From positions 1-23,070 of IMG/VR virus record IMGVR_UViG_3300036790_000827: a stretch of DNA of 23,070 bases; one strand, written 5' to 3'. Positions 8,696-15,759 of the stretch are shown in pieces; position 1 is the first letter of the stretch; each line of letters opens with the position of its first letter. A program made the position numbers and the translations under genes. The notes beneath the pieces are model-generated. The model did no database searches, was not told the DNA's origin, and was given only the letters and a program-made list of their open reading frames with translations. The stretch comes from a virus.

Positions 8696-9426
8696 TATTG
8701 GAGCGCTTGCCAATGCAGCACATATCCGACGCGGTCGGTCATGCCACTCAGCGAGAACGCAAAGCTCGCCGCTGTCGGCGCGCCGACGAGCACGGGATCT
8801 AAACCGAGGCCATTCGCATCGGGCATCTGCCATGTCAAAATTACTGTCGTCGGCACGTAAGCCAGGTTCATGGTCACCGTCCCGGAAGACACACCAGACC
8901 CAATCGCCTGTGCCCCGCGCGACGTTGTTGCCGTCGATGCCGGAGGCGTCGTTATCCCGATCCCCGTGTTATAGGCGTTCACCTGGAATTGGCACAAAAT
9001 ATCCGGGTCACTTGCCCCGTCAGAATCCACCCCGTAAACCTGCAGGACGAAATTTCCCTGGCCGCCGCTCGTCGTCAGCACATTCGAAAGCGCCGGGATA
9101 AAAATCTGCAACTGCGCATTCGTCATCGCCTGAAACTGTGCCGTCGTACACGCCGTGAAACTTCCCGACGCAATTTGCTGGCTGATATAAACCACGCTCA
9201 ACGTCGGGTCCAAAATGCGGAAATAAATCGAAGAATACGCCGCCCCCACGTTAATCAAATTCGCGTCCACCAATGGCGCGACTTCATCCCAAAAAGCAAA
9301 ATTGAACTGCACCGCGCAACCAGTGGGAATCGAAACCGCGCCGCCTGTCACCAGGTCATTCACCGCATTTTTCCACTGCGGTTTCACCACCGGAATCCAT
9401 AAATTTGTTGCGCTCGGATTTGCCAT
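8695..9426 (-). CDS. Tail-associated beta-rich protein of unknown function, 243 aa
   Basis: Not recognised as a named family. The N-terminal half has a beta pattern with FWDEVAPLVDANLINVGAAYSS, IYFRILDPTLSVVYISQQIA and NFVLQVYGVDSDG. The C-terminal ~70 residues (GSGVSSGTVTMNLAYVPTTVILTWQMPD ... VGYVLHWQAL) look like a separate small beta domain. No signal peptide or membrane segment is seen. It begins 2 nt before the stop boundary of the preceding 141-aa gene and ends in a TAATG overlap with the fibre gene. The tight coupling to the fibre suggests a fibre attachment, upper-baseplate or fibre-chaperone role, which is inference from position only. Confidence 0.5.
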   Translation of the reverse strand: MANPSATNLWIPVVKPQWKNAVNDLVTGGAVSIPTGCAVQFNFAFWDEVAPLVDANLINVGAAYSSIYFRILDPTLSVVYISQQIASGSFTACTTAQFQAMTNAQLQIFIPALSNVLTTSGGQGNFVLQVYGVDSDGASDPDILCQFQVNAYNTGIGITTPPASTATTSRGAQAIGSGVSSGTVTMNLAYVPTTVILTWQMPDANGLGLDPVLVGAPTAASFAFSLSGMTDRVGYVLHWQALQ

Positions 9427-9427
9427 A

Positions 9428-9853
9428 TCAACTTAAAGACCAAATCCCGCCGACCACAGTGTAAGCAAATGCAACATAAGCCCCCGTCTTTCGCACCAGC
9501 TCCACTTTGTTGATTCCGCAACCCTTCAGCCATGCCACCTGTCCGCTTCCGTCAGCAGTTTCGACAAATTGCAGATTTGCCAGATGCGGAACCATGGCCG
9601 GGTGCGTCGCCAAAAACTTCAACGCCTGTCCGATTGGATTTTGTCCCGTGAATGAACGCCCCGCCGCGAACTGAAAATTTTCCACCGTCATAAACCGGTC
9701 GAAAAGATTTGGCGACTTCGCATTAATCGGCCTCCGCACGTCAATCGTCCTCTCCTCTGTAAACTTGAACCCATTCACCCAGATAGCCTGGGCGACCACC
9801 CCAAGCGAAACTTGAGGCAGCACGTCCTGGCTATCATTACAGATCACATCCAT
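9428..9853 (-). CDS. Tail-region protein of unknown function, 141 aa
   Basis: The open frame extends upstream to just after the preceding stop, but that stretch (9854-9910) is the GC-rich hairpin repeat, so ATG at 9853 (MDVICNDSQDVLPQ) is the preferred start. A TTG at 9910 would give 160 aa. The protein is a compact alpha/beta sequence (QVSLGVVAQAIWVNGFKF, NPIGQALKFLATHPAMVPHL, GSGQVAWLKGCGINKVELVRKTGAYVAFAYT). No family is recognised. It sits between the tail tube block and the fibre, in the slot often used by tail assembly or tail-tip proteins. Confidence 0.5.
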   Translation of the reverse strand: MDVICNDSQDVLPQVSLGVVAQAIWVNGFKFTEERTIDVRRPINAKSPNLFDRFMTVENFQFAAGRSFTGQNPIGQALKFLATHPAMVPHLANLQFVETADGSGQVAWLKGCGINKVELVRKTGAYVAFAYTVVGGIWSLS

Positions 9854-9860
9854 TGCGAAA

Positions 9861-9903
9861 GGTAGGGCGGCGATGCATGCCTGCGGCACTGCCACCGCCG
9901 CCC
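9861..9903 (-). repeat. GC-rich inverted repeat between two tail genes
   Basis: A perfect 8-bp stem (GGGCGGCG at 9865-9872, CGCCGCCC at 9896-9903) starts with GGTAGGGC, the same edge found at 10326 and 21762. It occupies the gap between the 128-aa gene stop and the chosen start of the 141-aa gene. No T-run follows on either strand, so it is not a typical intrinsic terminator. Its 3' half varies from the other copies. Confidence 0.55.
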
Positions 9904-9910
9904 CAATCAA

Positions 9911-10297
9911 TTATTTTTGCGCAGGCGCTGGCGTACCCGTAACCGGCGTTGAGGCCGTCGCATTGGGCGTTGGCGCTTTCACCGGAGGCACGGGCGCATT
10001 CAGCGCCTTTTCCAGCGCCGCAATATTGTCTGCCGCATCCGGCGCAATATTTTTGAGATGCCCGATCAGGTTGGTCGCCGTCACGAAAAAGTTATTCGCC
10101 GCGTTTGCCAATTGTCCCGTGCTCCTTTTTGATTCCGGCTTGCCCGGATTCCCTGGAGTAGCCCCCGCTGCAGCCGTAGCCGGCACGGCCGGGACCGTAA
10201 TGATTTGTTCATTGGCGACAATCGCCTGTTTGCAGAGGTTTCGCCCGGCAATCAACTGATTGACTAGGCCCGCAATAGCTTTCGAATCCATTATCAT
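9911..10297 (-). CDS. Small Ala/Pro-rich protein, 128 aa (possible tail assembly protein)
   Basis: The N-terminal ~35 residues are helical (KAIAGLVNQLIAGRNLCKQAIVANEQ). The middle is a flexible Ala/Pro/Gly stretch, then comes a helical section (LANAANNFFVTATNLIGHLKNIAPDAADNIAALEKAL) and a Pro/Thr tail ending PAPAQK. The start follows an A-rich leader containing ACCAAAAACAAAAACAGG. It is the first gene after the tail tube, a position usually held by tail assembly chaperones. The next open frame (9910) continues in the same frame after a single TAA, so readthrough is formally possible. The function is not recognised. Confidence 0.5.
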   Translation of the reverse strand: MIMDSKAIAGLVNQLIAGRNLCKQAIVANEQIITVPAVPATAAAGATPGNPGKPESKRSTGQLANAANNFFVTATNLIGHLKNIAPDAADNIAALEKALNAPVPPVKAPTPNATASTPVTGTPAPAQK

Positions 10298-10325
10298 TTT
10301 TATTCCTGTTTTTGTTTTTGGTTAA

Positions 10326-10355
10326 GGTAGGGCGATGCTGCCGCGCCGCCCTGAT
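10326..10355 (-). repeat. GGTAGGGC...GCCCTGAT dispersed hairpin, intergenic copy
   Basis: On the plus strand it reads GGTAGGGCGATGCTGCCG then CGCCGCCCTGAT. It aligns base for base with the copy at 21762-21790 at both ends and in the central TGCCGC. The AGGGCG/CGCCCT arms pair. It lies between the tail tube stop (10360) and the A-rich leader of the next gene. Confidence 0.65.
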
Positions 10356-10359
10356 CAAA

Positions 10360-11313
10360 TCACGCCACCGCCGCCCTCGCCGCCGCCGTCAGAGGCGACC
10401 CGCTAAAGGGCACCGTCGACCGCCAAGTCAAATCGCCGATCCGGTTATTCTTCGTGTCCCACGCGAAGCCATCATTCGCCGCCACAAAGCAAGATTTCAA
10501 AGTCACCGAATGCGCGCCAAACGTCAGCACCATGTCCCCCGCGCCATTCTGGTTTTCTGAGAGCCCCAGCGCCTGGGCAGGCAGCAGCGCCGAAGCCGCG
10601 TCCGCTTCAATCGGTACCACCGGCGTTCCCTTGCACGTAGCTTCAAACCCGGTAACGATGGCATCCACCTCCCCATATCCGTCCACGTCGCATGGCTCAA
10701 AATCCAAGTCCCACTTCCAATCCACCGCCGCCCCATTTTTGAACTGAAACGCTGAAAACGAAGTCCCCGAATTCACCAGCGTTCCATTCCAGGCCGCCGA
10801 TACTACCGGCGCCACGAAACTCGACTGCGGAAACGCCGGGGCCGCATACGATTGGCCGATGACATACGTATAATAATCCCCCGCCGTCGATGGATTGCCG
10901 CCCGAAAGAAGCAGGCCCGTAAACTCCACATCCGCCGCAAAAATTTCCTTCGAGACCCCGAGAAATAAATTTGCCATTTTCGTTATCTGCGCGTTGACCA
11001 CCGTCAGCTTCGAGCCATCCGCGCCATTGACCACCAGCGCCAGATTCGCCGTCCCAAAAAGCTTCCCGCCAATCGTCGGGTTAAAAGCCGCAGTCGGAAA
11101 CAGCGCGCTCAAATTCGTCCAGGACGAAAACAGCCGCCCGCTCACCGTGATCCGCCGTTTCGTCTGCACGCTATCGATCCGGCCAAACTCCGCGGCCTCC
11201 ACCTCGCGCAGATTCTTGATAAACTTCGCCTTCAATCCGCCCTTCGCGAACCGCAGGTTGACAGAGTTCCAGGTGACATATCCCGGCCCGATTAAAATGT
11301 TGCTTGAGTTCAT
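10360..11313 (-). CDS. Major tail tube protein, 317 aa
   Basis: This is probably the protein that polymerises into the tail tube. It opens with IGPGYVTWNSVNLRFAKGG and AKFIKNLREVEAAEFGRIDSVQTKRRITVSGRL, a pattern shared by siphovirus tube proteins in which a short beta-hairpin is followed by a test of the tail-tube register. It ends with GFAWDTKNNRIGDLTWRSTVPFSG. It has no signal or membrane segment. The gene follows the terminator-like gene by 39 nt and precedes the small putative assembly genes, as in siphoviruses. No sheath gene lies beside it, which argues against a contractile tail. The family assignment rests on order, length and beta pattern, not on a diagnostic motif. The leader includes GTAACCAAGACACAAGG. 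Confidence 0.65.
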   Translation of the reverse strand: MNSSNILIGPGYVTWNSVNLRFAKGGLKAKFIKNLREVEAAEFGRIDSVQTKRRITVSGRLFSSWTNLSALFPTAAFNPTIGGKLFGTANLALVVNGADGSKLTVVNAQITKMANLFLGVSKEIFAADVEFTGLLLSGGNPSTAGDYYTYVIGQSYAAPAFPQSSFVAPVVSAAWNGTLVNSGTSFSAFQFKNGAAVDWKWDLDFEPCDVDGYGEVDAIVTGFEATCKGTPVVPIEADAASALLPAQALGLSENQNGAGDMVLTFGAHSVTLKSCFVAANDGFAWDTKNNRIGDLTWRSTVPFSGSPLTAAARAAVA

Positions 11314-11352
11314 GTTTTACCTTGTGTCTTGGTTACTTTGTTGTTCAAAAAA

Positions 11353-12090
11353 TTAAGGCGCTGTTTCCGTCCAAACACTGCTACCCACATACCCGCCAGA
11401 CGGATAAGCCGATGCCGCCCGCACCTGCGTCCCGCTCGCTATACTGAACGGCTCCGAGTAAACCAGTGCCGCCCCGTTCGATTCCACCGGCATCGTCCCA
11501 TCCAGCGTGTAATAAATCGTAGCGCCCTCCGTCGCGCAGGTAATGGTGCAAGTATCGAACCCCGGATTTTCACCGATTGGCACAAACGAAATCGGACACG
11601 TTGCCGACCGATTCAATTGCGCCGGCGTAAATTTGTAATGAAGTTTTAGATCGACGCCACGGACGTCCTTGTATTCCCGGTTCGGCACCATCGCCGTACC
11701 CTCAGCGAACAGCGTAATATTTTGCGCCAGGCCGAATTCATGCAGCAGCTGCAAAACATAAGCCCCGATATCCTCCGCAAAAATCTGCGTCCCTGTTCCC
11801 GCCGTCTGGTTAATGTTTGGTTCCTCCAGGACCGTCAGCTTTTGCAGGCACACAAATTCGAGCGGCCCGTCCGGTGCCTGCACATTCACATCCGGCATCA
11901 GCACCATCACACCTACACCGCTCGCGCCCCCTTTGACCGTTTCCCAAAGTGTCGCGACGGCGACCTCGGAGGAATAAAGTTCCTTGCGTTCAAGTTGGAC
12001 ATTGATATTCGCGAAGAAACCCTCCGCATTCAGCTTGAACGCAATATCTTCCTGCAGCAGCGCGATGGAAATATCCTGCGGCATAATCAA
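11353..12090 (-). CDS. Tail terminator-like protein with C-terminal chitobiase-type domain, 245 aa
   Basis: The N-terminal ~155 residues form an alpha/beta domain in the tail-terminator position (IALLQEDIAFKLNAEGFFANINVQLERKEL, FVCLQKLTVLEEPNI, DIGAYVLQLLHEFGLAQ). Residues about 165-245 match the chitobiase/beta-hexosaminidase C-terminal type (CHB_HEX_C): ATIYYTLDGTMP, YSEPFSIASGTQVRAASAYPSG, SSVWTE. Such domains decorate secreted and surface proteins and may bind glycans or cell surfaces. A strong AGGAGG at 12097-12102 lies 6 nt before a TTG that overlaps the previous stop. An ATG at 12084, 12 nt away, is the alternative start. The terminator call is inferred from position between the tail completion and tail tube genes. 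Confidence 0.6.
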   Translation of the reverse strand: MIMPQDISIALLQEDIAFKLNAEGFFANINVQLERKELYSSEVAVATLWETVKGGASGVGVMVLMPDVNVQAPDGPLEFVCLQKLTVLEEPNINQTAGTGTQIFAEDIGAYVLQLLHEFGLAQNITLFAEGTAMVPNREYKDVRGVDLKLHYKFTPAQLNRSATCPISFVPIGENPGFDTCTITCATEGATIYYTLDGTMPVESNGAALVYSEPFSIASGTQVRAASAYPSGGYVGSSVWTETAP

Positions 12091-12611
12091 TTATGTCCTC
12101 CTGTGAGGAACGTGAACGCGCTGTTGCCCACATCTTTGCCATATGCCGGCAATCGTTCTTTGACCGTCCCTCCCACATATGAATACGCCCGGTTGCCGGG
12201 ATGATTCACTTGCTTTTTGGAAACCCAATTGCCGTTCTTGCCAATGAAGCGGAGTACGGGCGCGTTCTTCGCTCGGATTACATGGGGCTTCGATCCAAAT
12301 TCCAGCGGAGCGGCATATGGGAGCGGTTCGCCGAATCGCACGTTGCTGCCTACGGAAGATCGCGCCGTAGCGCCTGCCGAATCCATAATCAGCAGCGCGT
12401 CAGTCTGTTGAATCGAATTCGCCAGGAAACCACTGCGCCGGCGCAATAACGTTCCTTCCAACTTCCCGCGAATCGCCGTGACCGTAAATTCATTTTGCCG
12501 ATCCAGCGCCCGCGCTATCGTCGTGCCCAGGCCGCGCTTATCGCCGCAGGCAACAATCATCCGCCGAGTGTCCTCGGGAATTTTGATTTCGTGTTTCCAT
12601 TCCACACTCAT
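12087..12611 (-). CDS. Tail completion / virion morphogenesis protein (Mu gpG or HK97 gp10 type), 174 aa
   Basis: The ATG at 12611 overlaps the stop of the gpF-like gene (ATGA) and has a GGAGGAG Shine-Dalgarno site 5-6 nt upstream, so the longer upstream frame is rejected. The sequence has a basic helical N-terminal half and the family-like pattern VGSNVRFGEPLPYAAPLEFGSKPHVIRAK, then a hydrophobic strand VLRFIGKNG with WVSKKQVNHPGNRAY. This 'YA-x-x-x-E-F-G ... K-x-V-x-H-P-G' arrangement is characteristic of head-tail joining proteins of the gp10/gpG class. It lies between the minor head and tail terminator genes, which matches that role. Confidence 0.75.
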   Translation of the reverse strand: MSVEWKHEIKIPEDTRRMIVACGDKRGLGTTIARALDRQNEFTVTAIRGKLEGTLLRRRSGFLANSIQQTDALLIMDSAGATARSSVGSNVRFGEPLPYAAPLEFGSKPHVIRAKNAPVLRFIGKNGNWVSKKQVNHPGNRAYSYVGGTVKERLPAYGKDVGNSAFTFLTGGHN

Positions 12612-13417
12612 TGTGGCTCCTCCCTCGCTTCGACCGTGCAGCGACAATTAATCACCTGGGCCGCAGACCCATTTGGATCGCCCGGATAACGTAGGCCATT
12701 CGAAAACTTCTGATCAATCGGTATCGGCCCCTGCGCTTCAGCGTTGGAATGTTCATGCCGCACCCGCTCATCATCCGCCGTAAGCCAGGACTTGTGCGTT
12801 ATCCCGTGCTGCCGCATCGCGTCCATGCGACCGGTGTTATAGACGGATGACGTTTCCGTGCGCGCCACAGTCACCGCCCGGCCCTTTTGAATTTGCCCGA
12901 AGGTGTCGTTCACTACCTGATCGGCCATTTGATCCGCCGACATGCCACCCCTGATTCCATCTTCGACAGAGGATTTTACCGTGTCCCAAATCTCCTGCGG
13001 CACCTGCGATAATTTATTCTGGCGCTCAACAGTGAAATCACGCATCAGCCCGTGCGGCGTGACATACTTGCGATCAATGCCCAGTTCAGACAGCAACCCC
13101 TGGCCGGAAATCTCCAAAGCGCTCTCGCCCGCCTCGCGCATCTCCGCAAAAAACATTTCCGCGAAATCGTCCAAATCAAACATGAAATCCACAGCCACCG
13201 GATCAGCGTTGGAGAATTGGGCATCATTCAAAAACACCGTCTTGCCCGTCCCCGCGTGAAATTTGTGGAGCATCTGCAGCTGCGCATGCGCTAAAGCTTT
13301 GCGGATGCCGGAAAGATAAATCTGCTCAATCGCGGCCTTGCGATCATCATGCCGCGCCACTTGCCGTTGACGACGAATCCGCTTTAGGCGCTCCATTGTT
13401 CGGGGGAATGAACTCAT
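12608..13417 (-). CDS. Phage Mu gpF-like minor head protein, 269 aa
   Basis: A minor capsid component associated with portal and head assembly in Mu-like and SPP1-like phages. The C-terminal ~120 residues show the family core: GRAVTVARTETSSVYNTGR, then HKSWLTADDERVRHEHSNAEAQG, a loop with FSNGLRYPGDP, and the closing AAQVINCRCTVEAR. The ARTE, DERVR-x-H and INCRC motifs are diagnostic. The N-terminal half is helical and basic (RLKRIRRQRQVARHDDRKAAIEQIYL). The start codon overlaps the stop of the upstream connector gene and its own stop overlaps the next start (both ATGA). In Mu this gene follows the portal directly; here it lies after the capsid block. Confidence 0.9.
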   Translation of the reverse strand: MSSFPRTMERLKRIRRQRQVARHDDRKAAIEQIYLSGIRKALAHAQLQMLHKFHAGTGKTVFLNDAQFSNADPVAVDFMFDLDDFAEMFFAEMREAGESALEISGQGLLSELGIDRKYVTPHGLMRDFTVERQNKLSQVPQEIWDTVKSSVEDGIRGGMSADQMADQVVNDTFGQIQKGRAVTVARTETSSVYNTGRMDAMRQHGITHKSWLTADDERVRHEHSNAEAQGPIPIDQKFSNGLRYPGDPNGSAAQVINCRCTVEAREEPQ

Positions 13418-13866
13418 ATCAGGCCATTGAAATCGCGAGCCTTCGCTTTGCGCCGCGTTGAACTGGCAACCTGGGTGCCATCAATCGGCGCTGGCGTCGT
13501 GTCCGCATTCGCCGGAAGTTCCGTGCGTTCCCGTTTCGGGTCCTGGCCGGCAATCTTCTCAAGACGCGTCTGCGCTTTGTCATGCGCTTTTTCTCGATCC
13601 TCCGTTTTGAACGCCTTCAGCGCCGGAAAACTGCTCAACCACTTCCAACGCGTGATATCGATGATCGACTGCCTCAACGCATCTGGAACCGTGGCCCCAG
13701 TTTGATCAACTTGATTCCCCCCCGCCTTGATGGAACTCCGCGCACCGTTGACAGCTATCGTCACAATTGCCTCAAGCTGATCGCTCGTGATGTTTTCGAG
13801 CGCAGCCACTTCAGCCGCCGTCATTTGGTTGATGACGTCAGTGGTTTCAAGCGTGTTCCAGGACAT
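13414..13866 (-). CDS. Head-tail connector, Mu gp36-like (DUF1320-like), 150 aa
   Basis: The chosen ATG (MSWNTLETTDVINQM) lies after an intergenic hairpin; the longer open frame to 14070 runs backwards over the preceding gene and is a shadow. The helical protein contains TAAEVAALENITSDQLEAIVTIAVNGARSSIKAGG, a long variable loop and ALRQSIIDITRWKWLSSFP, then a helix with YEKA-like ending (EDREKAHDKAQTRLEKIAGQ). The pattern of an adaptor helical bundle with a final A-x-x-x-L-x-x-I-A-G-x helix fits the gp36/gp6-type adaptor that sits between portal and tail. Its position between capsid and minor head genes agrees with this. A basic tail (SSTRRKAKARDF) ends the protein. Confidence 0.6.
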   Translation of the reverse strand: MSWNTLETTDVINQMTAAEVAALENITSDQLEAIVTIAVNGARSSIKAGGNQVDQTGATVPDALRQSIIDITRWKWLSSFPALKAFKTEDREKAHDKAQTRLEKIAGQDPKRERTELPANADTTPAPIDGTQVASSTRRKAKARDFNGLI

Positions 13867-13868
13867 TT

Positions 13869-13902
13869 CGGTAAGGCAGGGCGCCCCGGTCGGGCCGCCC
13901 CA
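13869..13902 (-). repeat. GC-rich hairpin between secreted protein and connector genes
   Basis: GGTAAGGCAGGGCGCCCCGG followed by TCGGGCCGCCCC lies in a 50-nt gap between two genes. GGGCG and CGCCC arms can pair. It resembles a degenerate member of the GGTAGGGC hairpin family seen at 9861, 10326 and 21762. Confidence 0.4.
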
Positions 13903-13916
13903 GTTGAATTCAAACC

Positions 13917-14450
13917 TTACGGAAATACTGTCGAGTATGTATTCGTCGGGTCCACCGATATGATCACGGTCCCCAGATTCGTCATCGCATACAACCGGGC
14001 CAACTGATAATTGTCCACCTGGGTCGCCGTGAAGTTGGTCGATGCCACGATCCTCGCGGTTCCCTGGCAACCAAATACCGCGAACAAAGTTGGCGACGTC
14101 ATCCAGTTTGTGATCGTGCTCGCCCCGCCCAGCGGCCCCGTTACCGTCGCCAATTGAATCACATTCGTGATGCTTTCCGTCGTGCTGCTCGCGGGTGTGA
14201 ACGCTTCCGTCAGCGAAAACCCGCGACCCCGATACAGATAAAACGGCTGTGACGTCACATTCAGTACACCGCCAGCGGCAATGTTTGTTGCCCCGTTCAG
14301 CGAATAAGGATTGAAACTCAACGCGTTCGTGAGCGAAGAGCTCACCGGATACGCCGGCACTTGCGCCCGCGCCGTGAGCGCCACCGCAAATCCCACAGCG
14401 ATCAGTCCGATCCGCCCAATCCGTCCAATATTCTTAATTAACTTTTTCAT
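13917..14450 (-). CDS. Small virion-block protein with Sec signal peptide, 177 aa
   Basis: Directly downstream of the major capsid gene but with a clear Sec signal peptide: KKLIKN basic region, IGRIGRIGLIAVGFAVAL core, and ARA|Q cleavage near residue 29. The mature part is a Thr/Asn/Ser-rich beta protein (NALSFNPYSLNGATNIAAGG, QPFYLYRGRGFSLTEAF, TNFTATQVDNYQLARLYAMTN). No family is recognised. The signal region shares 25 of 29 aligned nucleotides with that of the 1079-aa fibre gene. A decoration or spike role fits the position, while export fits the signal peptide; the two are hard to reconcile. The leader is A-rich (AAAACCAAACAAAAATCAAAATG) with no Shine-Dalgarno site. Confidence 0.55.
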   Translation of the reverse strand: MKKLIKNIGRIGRIGLIAVGFAVALTARAQVPAYPVSSSLTNALSFNPYSLNGATNIAAGGVLNVTSQPFYLYRGRGFSLTEAFTPASSTTESITNVIQLATVTGPLGGASTITNWMTSPTLFAVFGCQGTARIVASTNFTATQVDNYQLARLYAMTNLGTVIISVDPTNTYSTVFP

Positions 14451-14480
14451 TTTGATTTTTGTTTGGTTTTAGTTAGGGCC

Positions 14481-14512
14481 GCGCCGCGACCAACGGTCGC
14501 GGCGCAAGCCGG
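14481..14512 (-). terminator. Strong hairpin after the major capsid gene
   Basis: A perfect 11-bp stem (GCGCCGCGACC at 14481-14491, GGTCGCGGCGC at 14495-14505) with a 3-nt loop, plus an alternative smaller hairpin with a TTGC loop (14500-14511) close to the TAA stop at 14513-14515. No U-run follows on the minus strand, so it is more likely an mRNA-stabilising or processing structure than a standard terminator. Confidence 0.5.
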
Positions 14513-15712
14513 TTAATTGGTGATCTGCAATTGGCGAATCCCCTGGGCGTAAGTGATAATGATCTTCTCGTAGAACTCCACCGAGATGCATACCAGCTTC
14601 GCCGAGATTTGATGGACATAGACGCGGAACAATCCGCCGCCCTGTTCCTTATCGAACGTCGAAACGAACCGCTTGATGTTCGACGGGTCTTCTGTGTCCA
14701 CGTTGTCCATCGCGAAAAACGTATAAACGTTGCTCCCGATGATTTCCTGCTTCGCCGCCGTGGTCGCTTGATAACGCTCACGGCTGATCTTCACGCGGTC
14801 CACTTGCAGCGCCGCCGCCATCGCGGCCTCAGCGCCGGCCGGGCTGTAACCCAAATAGCCAGCCGGGTTGTTTTGTGAACCGTAAGCCTGATTGCGATAC
14901 AGGAACGCCGTATCGCCAAACAGCACGCGGTTATTGCGAATGCCCGTAATGGTCGCCTGCTTCACCAAATCCCCGTTGATATCCATGTCCGGGTTGGGCG
15001 GTTGAACGTCGGCACTCTCCGGAGTCGGCGCCCAGGTCAAAGGCACCTGTACCGCCGCTGCCGCAATCGCCGTGATCGCGCGGCGAAAACTGTTTCGATA
15101 AAGACGCCGCGTCAATTTCGCCACTGCGTTTTGCTGCCAGGCAGGCACCACGCCCGCGCCCACGCCCGTCTCCTGGACATTGTCCAGGTCCACGATGATC
15201 GAGAGGCCGCGATTGTAGGTTTTATCCGTCACATCGCTGCCCGTGTATTTCACCGTTTTGAAGTCAGCGCCGATGGCTCGCTGATCGTCTACCACTTCGG
15301 AAAGGAATTCCTCCGCATTGGTTGCCTGCTTCCATTCAAAGCGCCGTCCGACCGGAACGGCCGGGGCCACGAACTGAAGCGAGTCTTCAATGTTGTTGGG
15401 ATCACGCCAGCCGACCGTATAATTAGTCAGCGGTTCCTGAAAGTAGGTTTCCAGGAAGGTACCTGCGTTGCAGAACTGGACGGCAATGTCACGGCGACCA
15501 TTAAGGTATTCCGTCAGCCGCTGATCATACGCGGCGGGATGATACCGGTCCTCATTGGCAAAAAAGACTTGTCCTGGGCGATAACCCGAGTTCGGATCAC
15601 GCCCCAGGATTGGCTCGTTTTTGTCAACCGCGTTCACAAACTGCGCCGTTCGGATTTTCCCGAAGCGCAATCCGCGCGCCTGCAGATTTTTTTCTAACAC
15701 TGTTTTTTTCAT
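14513..15712 (-). CDS. Major capsid protein, 399 aa
   Basis: This is the shell protein, expected to have the HK97 fold. Support comes from its position after protease/scaffold and decoration genes, its length (typical 300-400 aa) and features such as an N-terminal helical arm (KKTVLEKNLQARGLRFGKIR), FQEPLTNYTVGWRDPNN, RRLYRNSFRRAITAIAAAAVQVPLTWAP and the C-terminal VYTFFAMDNVDTEDPSN, then LVCISVEFYEKIIITYAQGI. The family (Mu gpT, lambda gpE or other) cannot be settled by eye. It contains AQFVN, FFANE and VQFCN, members of the recurrent F-x-N motif in this capsid block. It starts behind the A-rich leader ACCATAACCAAAATG and is followed by a strong hairpin, features expected for a highly expressed gene. 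Confidence 0.75.
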   Translation of the reverse strand: MKKTVLEKNLQARGLRFGKIRTAQFVNAVDKNEPILGRDPNSGYRPGQVFFANEDRYHPAAYDQRLTEYLNGRRDIAVQFCNAGTFLETYFQEPLTNYTVGWRDPNNIEDSLQFVAPAVPVGRRFEWKQATNAEEFLSEVVDDQRAIGADFKTVKYTGSDVTDKTYNRGLSIIVDLDNVQETGVGAGVVPAWQQNAVAKLTRRLYRNSFRRAITAIAAAAVQVPLTWAPTPESADVQPPNPDMDINGDLVKQATITGIRNNRVLFGDTAFLYRNQAYGSQNNPAGYLGYSPAGAEAAMAAALQVDRVKISRERYQATTAAKQEIIGSNVYTFFAMDNVDTEDPSNIKRFVSTFDKEQGGGLFRVYVHQISAKLVCISVEFYEKIIITYAQGIRQLQITN

Positions 15713-15759
15713 TTTGGTTATGGTTAAAAGTTGTGGTTTAAACGTGGATTAAAGTCCCG

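Noticed and set aside
8696-8833. 46-codon N-terminal extension of the fibre gene
   Set aside because: It would run over the end of the 243-aa gene, is Arg-rich, and would bury the obvious signal peptide that begins at the TAATG junction.
13867-14070. Upstream extension of the connector gene to 218 codons
   Set aside because: It overlaps the end of the signal-peptide gene antiphase and includes the GC hairpin; the ATG at 13866 fits the junction better.
14481-14505. Classical intrinsic terminator after the capsid gene
   Set aside because: The 11-bp stem is strong, but no U-run follows on either strand; it is listed as a hairpin of uncertain role.
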